Assembly: GCF_003600355.1 (NCBI RefSeq)
Contig: NZ_CP032416.1
Span: forward strand, 2,066,183-2,130,182
Source of the DNA: Clostridium fermenticellae
GTDB lineage: Bacteria > Bacillota > Clostridia > Clostridiales > Clostridiaceae
Length of the DNA stretch: 64,000 nucleotides
Direction: 5' to 3'
The translations under genes and the position numbers were made by a program. Every line of letters starts with the position of its first letter. Within the stretch, counting starts at the first letter, position 1. Positions 1-9,470 of this stretch are shown here, one piece after another. The notes below the pieces were generated by a model that saw only the letters and a list, made by a program, of their open reading frames with translations, ran no database searches and had not been told where the DNA came from.

Positions 1-360
1 AAGTACAAATAATGTTATCTTTACATACAGATAATCATTCTCTTTAAGAAATACAAATATTGAAACAGCAACACGGACTACAGGTGTTAAAATCAAAATA
101 TATAAACCAGTGAGCATTATTCCATAAGCTTTAAATGATATAAAGCCCTTAAATATATCGGGAATAGTAGTCGGATAATAATTTCCTGAATATCCACTAT
201 TCCCGGTCACTAAAAATTTAAAAAGCCCTACAATAATGATTGCAGCACTTAAAACCACACCTACTCTCAATGATTTTCCTATAATGAGTTCAACTTCTTC
301 TTTCTCTTTTTCAATATTGTTTTCATCTGCTACTTCTTTTTTTATATTTTTACAGTTCAT
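1..360 (-). CDS. DUF1634 family membrane protein (3' end outside window)
   Basis: The minus-strand frame opens with ATG at 360 and stays open to the left window edge, giving at least 120 residues (MNCKNIKKEV...). A charged N-terminus of about 25 residues is followed by hydrophobic stretches near residues 33-47 and 80-100, so it is a small integral membrane protein. DUF1634 proteins are usually encoded next to TauE/SafE-type permeases, as here: the start codon overlaps the upstream gene's stop by one base (TAATG), which implies translational coupling. Its exact role is unknown; a partner of the neighbouring anion exporter is the natural inference. The stop codon lies outside the window. Confidence 0.75.
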   Translation of the reverse strand, partial: MNCKNIKKEVADENNIEKEKEEVELIIGKSLRVGVVLSAAIIIVGLFKFLVTGNSGYSGNYYPTTIPDIFKGFISFKAYGIMLTGLYILILTPVVRVAVSIFVFLKENDYLYVKITLFVL

Positions 361-1196
361 TATCTACCCACCAATCCTTTATAAATCATTTGAAGTGAAA
401 TATATATTATAACTGGTATAAATATCTTTCTTATAGTTTTACTCTTGAGTCTCTGCATCAGCCTTCCTCCTAAAGTTGAGCCAATGAGTACTCCAAGTGC
501 CACTGGAGCTGCTATTTTAGGATCTATGTTTCCTCTGGAGAGATAGACTCCGGCACTTGCTGCAGCAGTAACTCCCATCATAAAATTGCTTGTTGCGCTT
601 GATACCTTAAGCGGCAGTTTCATAAATACATCAAGTGCCATTACCTTAAAACTTCCGCTCCCTATTCCTAAAAGTCCGGAAGCCACACCCGCGCAATACA
701 TAACAATGAATCCACCAGGTATATTTGACACATTATATGATATAGTTTTATTCAATGATTTATCATAATATTCTCCCTCAAGAGCTAGTTTCTTAGCTAA
801 AGGATCCGACTCAACTCCATTGGGTAATTCATCCTTGCGTTTTTTTACCATTGCAACAGCTGAATAAAAAAGTAATGCTCCAAATATTGCATAAAGATAA
901 TCAGGATTTATTATTCCGCCTAAAAATGCACCAGAAATAGCTCCTATTGTAGTTGCAATTTCAAGAAACATTCCCACTCTTACATTAGTTATTTTATCTC
1001 TTATGTATCCTACTGCCGAACCACTTGAGGTTGCTATTACAGATATTAAGCTGGCACCTATGGCATACTTAATATCAATTCCAAAAAGTAGTGTCAAAAC
1101 TGGAGTAACAATCATCCCTCCACCAAGTCCAAGCACTGCTCCAAATACTCCGGCAAAGATTGCGACCAAAAAAATTTTTATTGACATTAGTACCAT
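360..1196 (-). CDS. TauE/SafE family sulfite/anion exporter
   Basis: A 278-residue, strongly hydrophobic protein with about eight membrane segments. It has the two half-repeats of the TauE/SafE family: N-terminal GAVLGLGGGMIVTPVL and C-terminal GVASGLLGIGSGSFKV. Family members move sulfite, sulfonates or related organic anions across the cytoplasmic membrane; the substrate here cannot be told. A GGGGG ribosome-binding stretch sits 7 bases before ATG 1196; a second ATG three codons in (1187) is possible. The stop TAA shares a base with the start of the DUF1634 gene, so the two form an operon. Confidence 0.85.
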   Translation of the reverse strand: MVLMSIKIFLVAIFAGVFGAVLGLGGGMIVTPVLTLLFGIDIKYAIGASLISVIATSSGSAVGYIRDKITNVRVGMFLEIATTIGAISGAFLGGIINPDYLYAIFGALLFYSAVAMVKKRKDELPNGVESDPLAKKLALEGEYYDKSLNKTISYNVSNIPGGFIVMYCAGVASGLLGIGSGSFKVMALDVFMKLPLKVSSATSNFMMGVTAAASAGVYLSRGNIDPKIAAPVALGVLIGSTLGGRLMQRLKSKTIRKIFIPVIIYISLQMIYKGLVGR

Positions 1197-1499
1197 CTTT
1201 ATTCCCCCAGGTTATTATCTTACGTTTTTCAACAAAATTCTCCTATTAATATTGTACATTTAACATTATAATATACAAACTTTCATATTAATAATACATA
1301 TTACATTTTACACCAAAATCATATAGTACAACAGGGAAATCAAATATTTATTCCAGAAGTTTAGCACTTAAAGATTTTTAAGGATGATAGTCCTTTGAAT
1401 TGTAAGATTTCATGAATATTCACAGTAGAATTAATAAATTCCAATTTCTACTGAAACCTATATAGAAAAAATTTACACAAAGCATTTATTTTTGCTTAG
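1197..1499. other. intergenic, no gene seen
   Basis: AT-rich spacer between the divergent TauE operon and the glpT promoter. The only structure I see is a short hairpin near 1380-1400 (AAGGA...TCCTT). No ORF with a ribosome-binding site was found. Confidence 0.5.
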
Positions 1500-1528
1500 T
1501 TGACGAATACCTTTACATGATCTATAAT
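1500..1528 (+). promoter_or_regulatory. sigma-A promoter of the glpT relic
   Basis: TTGACG at 1500-1505, a 17-base spacer and a perfect TATAAT at 1523-1528, reading toward the glpT remnant. Transcription should start near 1535. Confidence 0.8.
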
Positions 1529-1542
1529 ATTCATGTAAAGGT
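1509..1542. promoter_or_regulatory. operator-like palindrome over the -10 box
   Basis: Perfect 12-base inverted arms ACCTTTACATGA (1509-1520) and TCATGTAAAGGT (1531-1542) enclose a 10-base centre containing the -10 element. The position suits a repressor site that blocks RNA polymerase. The symmetry centres on DNA upstream of the expected start, so it is more likely an operator than an RNA hairpin. The cognate regulator is unknown. Confidence 0.65.
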
Positions 1543-1545
1543 AGA

Positions 1546-1592
1546 GGATGGAGAAACCTTATAATAAAAGTTTTTCCGTCCTTTTCTTTTTT
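1546..1592 (+). terminator. leader terminator (attenuator) before glpT relic
   Basis: Twelve-base-pair stem 1546-1557 / 1570-1581 (GGATGGAGAAAC with GTTTTTCCGTCC, some G-U pairs) followed by TTTTCTTTTTTT. It lies about 10 bases after the expected transcription start and 108 bases before the start codon, so it acts as an attenuator. In Bacillus, glp genes are controlled by GlpP antitermination at such leaders; applying that here is inference. Confidence 0.75.
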
Positions 1593-1699
1593 TATGTAAA
1601 TATATATTTAATTTTATATTGTATGGCGCCAATACAGTGTAAAAAACAAATTTCAAAATATGCATTAACTAAACTTTATATGAAAGGTGGTATTTTTAT

Positions 1700-2408
1700 A
1701 TGTTAAATTTTTTGAAACCTTCTCCACATATTGAAAGGCTTCCTGAAGAAAAAATAGATTCAACATACAAAAAATATAGGATTCAGGTATTTTTAAGTAT
1801 AATTATTTAAACACGTATTAAATAATAAATATCTATGGTTCATAGCAATTGCAAATATATTTGTATACGTTGTCAGATATGGGATTCTTAACTGGTCGCC
1901 TATATATTTAAAAGAAGTTGCACATTTAAGTAATTCTGGTGCTGCAATAGGTTTTTCAATATATGAATATGCTGCAATTCCAGGAACAATATTAGTTGGA
2001 TGGCTAAGTGATAAAGTGTTTCATGGAAGAAGAGCTCCTATGGGAATTATATGTATGATAGGTGATATACTAGCTATTCTTGTTTACTCACATACTACAA
2101 ACATAACATTATTATTCATTTCACTTGCTGTAATGGGAGCCTTGATATACGGACCAGTTATGCTAATTGGTGTAAGTGCTTTAGATTTGGTTCCCAAAAA
2201 AGCATCGGGAACCGCAGCTGGATTTACTGGATTATTTGGATATCTAGGAGGAGAAGTTTGCGCTGAAGCTGTAATGGGTTTCGTTGTAGATAAATTTAAA
2301 TGGAGTGGCGGATTCAATCTTCTTATTATATGTTCAATACTTTCTATAATATTTTTGGCATTTACATGGAATGTACATGACAGATCAAGAGATTCAGTTA
2401 AAGCTTAA
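1700..2408 (+). pseudogene. glpT: glpT-like organophosphate:phosphate antiporter, internally deleted
   Basis: An AAAGGTGG ribosome-binding site precedes ATG 1700. The N-terminus MLNFLKPSPHIERLPEEK... is typical of the GlpT/UhpT branch of the major facilitator superfamily but stops (TAA) after about 33 codons. In another frame from about 1808 the C-terminal part continues (NKYLWFIAIANIFVYVVRYG, later SALDLVPKKASGTAAGFTGL) to TAA at 2408. GlpT proteins have about 450 residues; roughly 200 central ones are missing, so this is an internal deletion plus frame change, not a sequencing slip. Glycerol-3-phosphate uptake through this locus is lost. Promoter and attenuator are still intact. Confidence 0.88.
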
Positions 2409-2420
2409 TAGCTTTTTATA

Positions 2421-2457
2421 AAAAATGGGCAGAGATATAAAATCTGCCCATTTTTAT
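2421..2457. terminator. bidirectional terminator between glpT relic and map
   Basis: Stem AAAAATGGGCAGA / TCTGCCCATTTTT (2421-2433 / 2443-2455) with A- and T-runs on both sides, so it can end transcription from both convergent genes. Confidence 0.85.
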
Positions 2458-2458
2458 T

Positions 2459-3214
2459 TTATAAATTATCCTGATCAGTTAAAATTTGAGGTCCGTCTTT
2501 TGTTATAGCTATTGTATGCTCATACTGAGCTGACAGGCTCCCATCTAATGTACGTGCTGTCCATTCATTCTTATCTATAGTAACTCTATAATCACCTATA
2601 TTTATCATAGGCTCTATTGTTATTACCATTCCTTCTCTAAGTTTTATGCCTCTACCTGGTTTACCATAGTGAGGTACAACTATATCATCATGCATCTTTT
2701 GTCCTATGCCATGGCCTGTATAATCTCTTACAACTGAATATCCGAGCGATTCAGCATAAGTCTGTATTTCATAACCTATGTCACCTATTCTGTTACCAAC
2801 AATTGCCTTTTTTATTCCTCTATAAAGACATTCCTTTGTAACTTTCATGAGATCACTAGCTTCTTTTGATATATTTCCAACTTCATATGACCATGCAGAA
2901 TCAGCAAGCCATCCATTGAGATTTACAACCATATCAATAGTTACAATATCTCCATTTTTTAAAGGTTTTTTAGTAGGAAATCCATGACACACTTCATCAT
3001 TTACAGATGCACAAGTCGCATATGGGAAACCCATATAACCTTTTTCTTCTGGTGTTGCATTATGCTCTTTAAGGTATTCTTCTACGAATTTATCTATATC
3101 CATAGTAGTTATACCAGGTTTTATCATCTTTTTAATCTCTTTATGGCATGATGCTAATATTTTTCCGGCTTCTGCCATATATCCTATTTCTTTTTTAGTT
3201 TTTATATCTATCAT
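2459..3214 (-). CDS. map: type I methionine aminopeptidase
   Basis: A 251-residue cytosolic metallopeptidase that removes the initiator methionine. The five metal ligands are visible: Asp in VTIDMVV, Asp in LADSAW, His in TGHGIG, Glu in TIEPM and Glu in YEHTI. Length and motifs fit MetAP type 1. It stands alone here rather than in a ribosomal-protein operon, so it may be a second copy in the genome (inference). A shared terminator separates it from the glpT relic; ATG 3214 follows a plausible GAGGGATC ribosome-binding site. Confidence 0.92.
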   Translation of the reverse strand: MIDIKTKKEIGYMAEAGKILASCHKEIKKMIKPGITTMDIDKFVEEYLKEHNATPEEKGYMGFPYATCASVNDEVCHGFPTKKPLKNGDIVTIDMVVNLNGWLADSAWSYEVGNISKEASDLMKVTKECLYRGIKKAIVGNRIGDIGYEIQTYAESLGYSVVRDYTGHGIGQKMHDDIVVPHYGKPGRGIKLREGMVITIEPMINIGDYRVTIDKNEWTARTLDGSLSAQYEHTIAITKDGPQILTDQDNL

Positions 3215-3354
3215 TATTTGATCCCTCTATCTTGAATATTATCGTATATATCATTCAAAGTAATTTTAACATACATTAATTTCATATTCAATTATATATG
3301 TAGTATAGGGTTCGTAATTCCAAGGCAAATGTAGTAGGAAAAATATATAAATAA

Positions 3355-3696
3355 TTAGTTTTCATACACTTTTGAAAATAATCCTCTTAATTCATTAGCT
3401 TCTATACTTTCCTTATTGCCTGATAAAACATTTATCATAGTAAAAATATCTTCGTCTAAATTTTCCCTTTTTCCATTTCCTTTTAAATAGTAATTGCAAA
3501 CCGTAGATATAAGCCTATCTTCACAACTAATACGTCCCATATAGAAATTACTGTCATAAAATACAAAATCGTTATTTACTATCCGATAATAAGCTCTAAC
3601 AGCAACATCAAACGCTATTAAAAATTCATTATAGCTGCACTTGCTGTACAACTTATCCAATAGTTTTTCACATTTTTCATACTTATTAATCCTCAA
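3355..3696 (-). CDS. hypothetical protein
   Basis: I chose the TTG at 3696 as start because GGGAGGTG lies 8 bases upstream; an in-frame ATG at 3729 has no ribosome-binding site. The protein then has 113 residues (LRINKYEKCEKLLDKLYSKC...), is soluble, rich in Lys, Glu and Tyr, and probably mostly helical. I recognise no family. It sits between map and a palindromic repeat, and the palindrome consensus (TATAGGGTT...) has a short decayed echo just past its stop near 3302-3330. Confidence 0.55.
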   Translation of the reverse strand: MRINKYEKCEKLLDKLYSKCSYNEFLIAFDVAVRAYYRIVNNDFVFYDSNFYMGRISCEDRLISTVCNYYLKGNGKRENLDEDIFTMINVLSGNKESIEANELRGLFSKVYEN

Positions 3697-3791
3697 AATA
3701 AATACACCTCCCAAAAAACTTCTATTCATTTTAGATTATATTTCTTATATTATTTATAAAACTTTTTTCTCTTTTAAATATAACATATTTG

Positions 3792-4052
3792 TATGGGGTT
3801 TGTAATTCCAAGCTTAAGTTATACATAAGCTGACATTTCCAAAATGTAGGCACATTAAAAAATTTTTTAGTAAGTCCTGGTGAAGTATTTTTGAAAATCT
3901 TAGTAGATTTTATATGTTTGAGCCTACGAGTTTATAAGATCTGCTTAGATTTTTATAAATACGAACTTAGACTTACTAGAAATTTTTTAGGTGACGAATT
4001 TTGGAAGTGTCAGCTGGAGTATAAACTTAAGCTTTCATTTATAAACCCTATA
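3792..4052. repeat. palindromic element copy 1
   Basis: About 260 bases whose ends are complementary: TATGGGGTTTGTAATTCC at the left and a matching ...AAACCCTATA at the right, with further complementary blocks inward (CACATTAAAAAATTTTTTAG against CTAGAAATTTTTTAGGTGA). The tip contains a conserved AGTAGATT...AATCTGCT hairpin. It is homologous along its length to 17069-17328. Open frames inside are by-products of the palindrome. Confidence 0.85.
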
Positions 4053-4134
4053 ATAAAATTTACTTTCATTTTTTAAATATTCCCTAATAGTTTATATTAA
4101 TTCTATCAGTTACTATATAAATCACAATTAAACA

Positions 4135-4182
4135 TAAAAAATAGGGCAATACATCCTATAGACTGTATGTCCTATTTTTTTA
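4135..4182 (-). terminator. terminator after the GntP permease gene
   Basis: Stem AAATAGG-ATACA / TGTAT-CCCTATTT followed on the minus strand by a T-run; it lies about 30 bases past the permease stop. Confidence 0.8.
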
Positions 4183-4213
4183 CATTATTTAATTTTAATA
4201 ACTAAACAATCAA

Positions 4214-5608
4214 TTAGACAAAATGGAATATACTCTGCATAAAAATTAAAAAGAAACACGTTCCAGCTTTAAGTAAAGTAACTGCAAAAATATCCTTATA
4301 AGATTGTTTATGTGTTAATCCTGCAATACCTAATAGTGTAATAACTGCTCCATTATGAGGCAATGTGTCCATACCACCTGATGCCATAGCTGCTACACGG
4401 TGTAATAATTCAGGACTTATTCCAGATGCCTGAGCCCAAGACAAATAATGTTTGCCAAACATATCAAGTACAATACTCATACCTCCCGATGCTGAGCCAG
4501 TAGTTCCTGCCAAAACGTTTACACTAACTGCCTCAGACAAAAGTGGACTTCCATGTGGATTGATATTTATCAAGGCATGAGCTATAGACTGAAAGCCTGG
4601 AAGTGTTTTTATAACATTTCCGAAACCAACTTCTGATGAAGTATTCATAACTGCTAATAAAGACCCTATTGCACCCGCATTTATTGCCTTAGCTATATTA
4701 CCCTTTATACGGATAGGATTTATTACAAATGCAAGAATGATACCAACAATAAGTGCAATAATAAGTGCCCAGTTATTCATTGTACCAACAACTCCAGCCT
4801 TATCCATTGCATAAGGTTTTTGAGTTACCCAAGAAGCTATATTCCAGTGCGGAAACACAAGTTTTTGCAAAATCAAAGTTACAACAAGTACTGAAACTAA
4901 TGGAATTGCTGATAAAATAGGATTTGGCAGACTGCCTTCCTCAACAATTACAGGTTCATTAGTGTGTCCTTCACCATACCCTTCTCCTGCTGCTTGAGCT
5001 TTACGTTTACGAAACTCTAAATAAGTTATCCCCAATACTAAAATAATAATAGTACCTAAAATTCCAAAAACCGGAGCAGCATAAAGGTCCGTATTAAAAA
5101 ATTTCATTGGTATTGTATTTTGAATTTGTGGTGTTCCCGGGATAGCATCCATAGTAAATGAAAAAGCTCCTAAAGCAATAGTTGCAGGAAGAAGCCTTTT
5201 TGGTATATCTGCCTCTCTAAATATAGATGCTGCAAATGGATACACAGCAAAAGCAACAACGAAAAGACTTACACCACCATAAGTAAGAATTGCTGATGAC
5301 AATACAACTGATAATATTGCATTCCTCTTTCCTAACTTTCCTACAATTGCCTTAGCAATGGATTTTGCTGCACCTGATTCTTCCATTGCCTTACCAAATA
5401 CAGCTCCCAATAAGAAGAAAGGGAAATATACCTTTGCATAAGAAGCTAAATTAGGTAAGAATATCTCTGTATATGTTGGTAAAAGTGCCATTCCAGAAAA
5501 TAAAGCAGCTAATAGTGCGAAAACAGGGGCAAAAAATATAACTGAAAATCCCTTATAAGCCATAAACATTAATAACGCCAAGCTTAGAAAAATTCCAAAA
5601 ACTGCCAT
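4214..5608 (-). CDS. GntP family permease, likely for a hydroxy or short-chain acid
   Basis: A 464-residue polytopic protein (about 12 hydrophobic segments) with GntP-family features, including the conserved GTTGSASGGMSIVLD and MASGGMDTLPHNGAV regions. GntP transporters are proton symporters for gluconate and related hydroxyacids; some are annotated as D-beta-hydroxybutyrate permeases. It lies 46 bases downstream of the CoA-transferase gene and is probably co-transcribed with it from the sigma-54 promoter at 7256. Import of 3-hydroxybutyrate, or another acid activated by the CoA-transferase, is inferred from context. Confidence 0.85.
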   Translation of the reverse strand: MAVFGIFLSLALLMFMAYKGFSVIFFAPVFALLAALFSGMALLPTYTEIFLPNLASYAKVYFPFFLLGAVFGKAMEESGAAKSIAKAIVGKLGKRNAILSVVLSSAILTYGGVSLFVVAFAVYPFAASIFREADIPKRLLPATIALGAFSFTMDAIPGTPQIQNTIPMKFFNTDLYAAPVFGILGTIIILVLGITYLEFRKRKAQAAGEGYGEGHTNEPVIVEEGSLPNPILSAIPLVSVLVVTLILQKLVFPHWNIASWVTQKPYAMDKAGVVGTMNNWALIIALIVGIILAFVINPIRIKGNIAKAINAGAIGSLLAVMNTSSEVGFGNVIKTLPGFQSIAHALININPHGSPLLSEAVSVNVLAGTTGSASGGMSIVLDMFGKHYLSWAQASGISPELLHRVAAMASGGMDTLPHNGAVITLLGIAGLTHKQSYKDIFAVTLLKAGTCFFLIFMQSIFHFV

Positions 5609-5654
5609 AAATAAAAACCTCCATCGATTTATTCATCATTATAGTAGAAATTAT

Positions 5655-7208
5655 CTAACTAATCTTTATACCTACAAGTTCATCTTTAAAAATATTTTCA
5701 TCCATCATCTTCAATTTTTCTGATATTATAGGTTTAAAATCCATATGAGCCAATATATCTTTTTCTAAATCAACTTCTGGAGCAATTTCTTCCAGAATCA
5801 GACCATCCTTAGTAAGTCTAAACACAGCCCTCTCAGTAATATAAAGTACAGGCTGTCCTATATCTGTCGCATATTCTCCACTAAAGGTAATTTGTTCAAC
5901 AGAATCCAAAAATTTATTGAATCTTCCTTCTTTCTCTATAGATAACATGCCGTCTCCAACTTTGACCTTTAATCCACCAGCGGTAAAGGTTCCACAATAT
6001 ACTACTTTTTTAGCATTTTGTGTGATATTAATAAATCCTCCACATCCTGCAATTCTAGGTCCAAATTTACTGACATTTACATTTCCAACTTTGTCACATT
6101 GAGCTAGACCTAAGAAAGCTACATCTAGTCCGCCTCCATCATAAAAATCGAACTGACTTGCTTGATCCAATATACTTTCAGGATTAGTTGAGGCTCCAAA
6201 GCTTAATCCTCCTGCTGGCACACCACCTATTCCTCCTGCTTCTACAGTTAAAGTCATCTCATTTCCAATTCCCTCTTCATTTGCAACTATAGCTACTCCT
6301 TCAGGCATACCAATTCCTAAATTAGTAATAGCATTAGGCACAAGTTCCATAGCGGCTCTTCTTGCTATTACCTTCCTTTCATCGAGAGGTATTGAAGCAA
6401 TTGAATCTACTGGCATTTTAACTTCTCCGGAATAAGCCGGATTATATAATTCCCCAAAGGTCTGCATATGATTTTGTGGTTCTGCCACAACTATAGCATC
6501 GACATATGCGCCTGGAATTTTAACTTTTCTTGGATCCAGGGAACCTTTTGATACAATTTTCTCAACTTGTAAAATAACTATTCCTCCAGAACTCTTAGCT
6601 GCCTGAGCCATTGCAGTTCCATCAAGTGTTGCAGCTTCCTTTTCCAGGGTTGCATTTCCACTCTCATCAGCATAGGTTGCTCTTAGAATCACAATATCTA
6701 TAGGAAATGCTTTATATAGCAGATAATCCTTACCTTCTATAGTCACAACCTTTACAATATCCTGTTTAGTAACCTCATTAAGTTTTCCTCCCTCAATTCT
6801 CGGGTCTACAAAAGTTTTTAATCCAACATGTGTAAGTGTACCTGGTTTTCCGGCTGCTATATCTCTATACAAATGTGATATAACTCCTTGAGGTAAATTG
6901 TACGCTTCAATTTTATTATCCAGTGCTAATTTTTGAAGCTTTGGTGTTAGTGCCCAGTGACCACCTATTACTTTACTTACCAATCCTTCATGTCCGAAGT
7001 AATTTAATCCCCTATCCTGACTATCACCTTGCCCGGCAGCATAAACCAATGTTAAATTTTTAGGAGTCTTTTTTTCTAAATATCTTTTTTCTACCTCTAA
7101 AGTAAGTTCTTCTGGATGACCACATCCTAGGAACCCTCCTACTGCTACAGTACTTCCCTCTTTTATCAAATCTACTGCTTCTTCTTTAGAAATAACCTTT
7201 GATTTCAT
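5655..7208 (-). CDS. fused family I acyl-CoA:acetate/3-ketoacid CoA-transferase
   Basis: A 517-residue protein joining the alpha and beta halves of family I CoA-transferases in one chain, like E. coli YdiF. The alpha half starts with [17 protein letters not shown]; the beta half carries the active-site segment [14 protein letters not shown] with the nucleophilic Glu, followed by FGASTNPE. The enzyme moves CoA between acetyl/acyl-CoA and a free carboxylate. ATG 7208 is preceded by AAGGGGG. A -24/-12 promoter lies 48-63 bases upstream and the acid permease follows, so it probably activates the imported acid. The gene ends with TAG, which shows TAG is a working stop in this genome. Confidence 0.9.
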   Translation of the reverse strand: MKSKVISKEEAVDLIKEGSTVAVGGFLGCGHPEELTLEVEKRYLEKKTPKNLTLVYAAGQGDSQDRGLNYFGHEGLVSKVIGGHWALTPKLQKLALDNKIEAYNLPQGVISHLYRDIAAGKPGTLTHVGLKTFVDPRIEGGKLNEVTKQDIVKVVTIEGKDYLLYKAFPIDIVILRATYADESGNATLEKEAATLDGTAMAQAAKSSGGIVILQVEKIVSKGSLDPRKVKIPGAYVDAIVVAEPQNHMQTFGELYNPAYSGEVKMPVDSIASIPLDERKVIARRAAMELVPNAITNLGIGMPEGVAIVANEEGIGNEMTLTVEAGGIGGVPAGGLSFGASTNPESILDQASQFDFYDGGGLDVAFLGLAQCDKVGNVNVSKFGPRIAGCGGFINITQNAKKVVYCGTFTAGGLKVKVGDGMLSIEKEGRFNKFLDSVEQITFSGEYATDIGQPVLYITERAVFRLTKDGLILEEIAPEVDLEKDILAHMDFKPIISEKLKMMDENIFKDELVGIKIS

Positions 7209-7255
7209 ACTTTTTATCCCCCTTCATGTGATCTTAATTTTTTATCATTATATAG

Positions 7256-7271
7256 AGCAATAATTATGCCA
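7256..7271 (-). promoter_or_regulatory. sigma-54 (-24/-12) promoter of the CoA-transferase operon
   Basis: The minus strand reads TGGCAT-AATTA-TTGCT, matching TGGCAY-N5-TTGCW exactly. It is upstream of the CoA-transferase gene and next to a sigma-54 activator gene. Confidence 0.85.
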
Positions 7272-7363
7272 AATCGATAAATTTTAAAAAAATTCTAGTA
7301 ATTCCAAAAGCCTTGTGATTTCAAGCCTTTAGCAGTATATTTTTTTTCTGTAAAAATTCCTAT

Positions 7364-7409
7364 AAAAATAAAATATAAGTACTGTATATTTAATACACAG
7401 TACTTATAT
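7364..7409 (-). terminator. terminator after the sigma-54 activator relic
   Basis: Thirteen-base perfect stem ATATAAGTACTGT / ACAGTACTTATAT (7373-7385 / 7397-7409), followed on the minus strand by TTTATTTTTA. Confidence 0.7.
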
Positions 7410-7548
7410 TCTATCCTTAACAATCCTGATATTACTTGATTCTTTATAGTGTCTATATAATTTACATGTCAATTCTTTTCACAGTATATTTTGAAAAGAT
7501 ATATCATTCTTTAATATGATTTTTATAATTTATATTAAATTGTTTTTT

Positions 7549-9255
7549 TCAATTTTCTAATCTATATTCCTCTAATTTCTTGTATAATCCAGCCCTACTT
7601 ATTCCAAGCATCTGCGCTGTTCTATTTTTATTCCATTTAGTTTTTTCCAGACATTCTGAAATTACTTCTTTTTCAACTTCTCCAATTATATCTTTTAAAT
7701 ATTTTTTATCACTTGCGTATCGTTTAATTTTACATTTTGTTAATTTCTTAGGAAGGTGTTCCAGTTTTATTACCAAATCCGAATCCAGTAAGTTTACTGC
7801 TCTTTCAATAACATTTTCAAGTTCCCTGATATTTCCTGGCCAATCATAATTCATCAAACATTGCAGCACCTCTTTAGATATTCCTTCGACATATATTCCT
7901 AATCTTTTTGCAACCTTGATTCTCAAAGAATTTGCTAATATAGGAATGTCTTCTTTTCTCTCTCTTAAAGGCGGTAAAACGATTTTCATAACATTAAGTC
8001 TATAATATAAATCCTCTCTAAATTTACCCTTTTTAATTTCATCCTCAAGATTTTTATTAGTAGCAGCTATAATTCTAACATCAATTTCTTTTAAAATATT
8101 TCCTCCTACTCTTTCAACTTCCCTTTCCTGAATTGTTCTTAAAATTTTAACCTACATATTAATAGGCATATCACCTATTTCATCTAAAAATATGGTTCCC
8201 CCATTTGCCATCTCAAATTTACCTATTTTGCCGCCTCTTTTTGCTCCAGTAAAAGCTCCTTCTTCATAACCAAATAATTCTCCCTCCAATAATTCTGATG
8301 GTATAGCAGCACAATTAACTTTAATAAAAGGTCCCAGCCATCTTTTACTTGAATTGTGTATTGCGTGAGCAAATAATTCTTTTCCTGTGCCGCTTTCACC
8401 CATTATCAAAACATTTGAACTAGTTTTTGCTACCTTTTGACTTAATTTTTTTAATTCAATTATCTTATCTGATTCTCCTATGATATTTTTTATAGAGTAT
8501 TTTGCTTTCCTCTCCTTTCCTAATTGGTTTTTATATAATTTTACTTCCTTTTTTAAATTATCTATTTTTTTACTCAACATATAAAAATCACTAATATCTT
8601 TAAATATAACTTTACCTACTGCACCAATAACCTTGCCATCCCTTTTTACTGGTACACGCATAGCGATCATCTTATTGCCTTTTATATCCTGTATATCTCC
8701 TATTTCTAAATTTCCAGTTTGCAGTATTTTATACATCCTTGTATTTTCTATTACATCTTCTACAAACTTTCCTTCAACTTTTTTGCATCCAAGAAATTCT
8801 TTATATGATTCACTCATCATTGTTATGATACCGTTTTCATCAACTACAACTATACATTCATTTAAAGTCTTGAGCATTGTATCCAAAATATCTATATGCA
8901 CTCTATCATCAGTCAATTTTTTCTGCATTTTTTTATGATCAGTTATATCTTTAAAAATAGCTATTGCTCCTTCTATTTTATTATTTACAATTATAGGCAT
9001 TTTGCTGACCATAAATTCTCTCTCATTTAATAAAAATTTTTTTGATACTTCAAAATTACCTATATCTAGAATTCTAACTAGCTTTGCCTCTGGAACAAAC
9101 TTTTTCACACACTTACCAATATTTTTTCGGAAATTGATTCCAAAATAACATTCGGCCTTTCGGTTTGCAAAAACCAGGCTACCAGCCTTATTGGTTACAA
9201 CTACAGCCTCATTAATATTTTCATTTAGTAATTTAAAACATTCTTGTAAAAACAT
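7549..9255 (-). pseudogene. sigma-54-dependent PAS-domain activator, interrupted by in-frame TAG
   Basis: Two PAS-like sensor domains (about residues 5-110 and 125-225) precede an AAA+ sigma-54 interaction domain: Walker [15 protein letters not shown], Walker [13 protein letters not shown]. Reading then meets TAG at 8152-8154 and resumes in the same frame with VKILRTIQEREVERVGG and a Fis-type helix-turn-helix (NRTAQMLGISRAGLYKK). Relatives read NMQ at this point, so one CAG-to-TAG change explains the break. Truncation removes the rest of the AAA+ domain and the DNA-binding domain, so the protein should be inactive unless the stop is read through. It lies between its two likely target operons, each with a -24/-12 promoter. 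Confidence 0.9.
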
Positions 9256-9389
9256 AAAGCATCCTCCCTTTATTAAACTGAATTTTAAATAAAATACTTG
9301 AATTCATATATATCATATAAATCTATAGGATCAAATTCTAATACAAACTATACTATTGCTTACTTATTTCCTATAAAGGTCATAAAAAA

Positions 9390-9425
9390 CCGCTGTATTA
9401 ATATTTTTTTATACTAATACAGCAG
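9390..9425 (-). terminator. terminator after etfA
   Basis: Stem GCTGTATTAGTAT / ATATTAATACAGC followed on the minus strand by GGTTTTTTATG, about 45 bases past etfA. Confidence 0.85.
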
Positions 9426-9470
9426 CTTCTTACATTGTATATATTTAAAAAGGGAAATCTTTATTGGGTG

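Noticed and set aside
3891-4076. Open frame inside palindromic element copy 1
   Set aside because: No ribosome-binding site; the frame is a by-product of the palindrome and is not kept in copy 2.
7272-7350. Activator binding sites upstream of the CoA-transferase promoter
   Set aside because: Only a short CTTG-N6-CAAG symmetry was found, too weak and not clearly shared with the crt promoter region.
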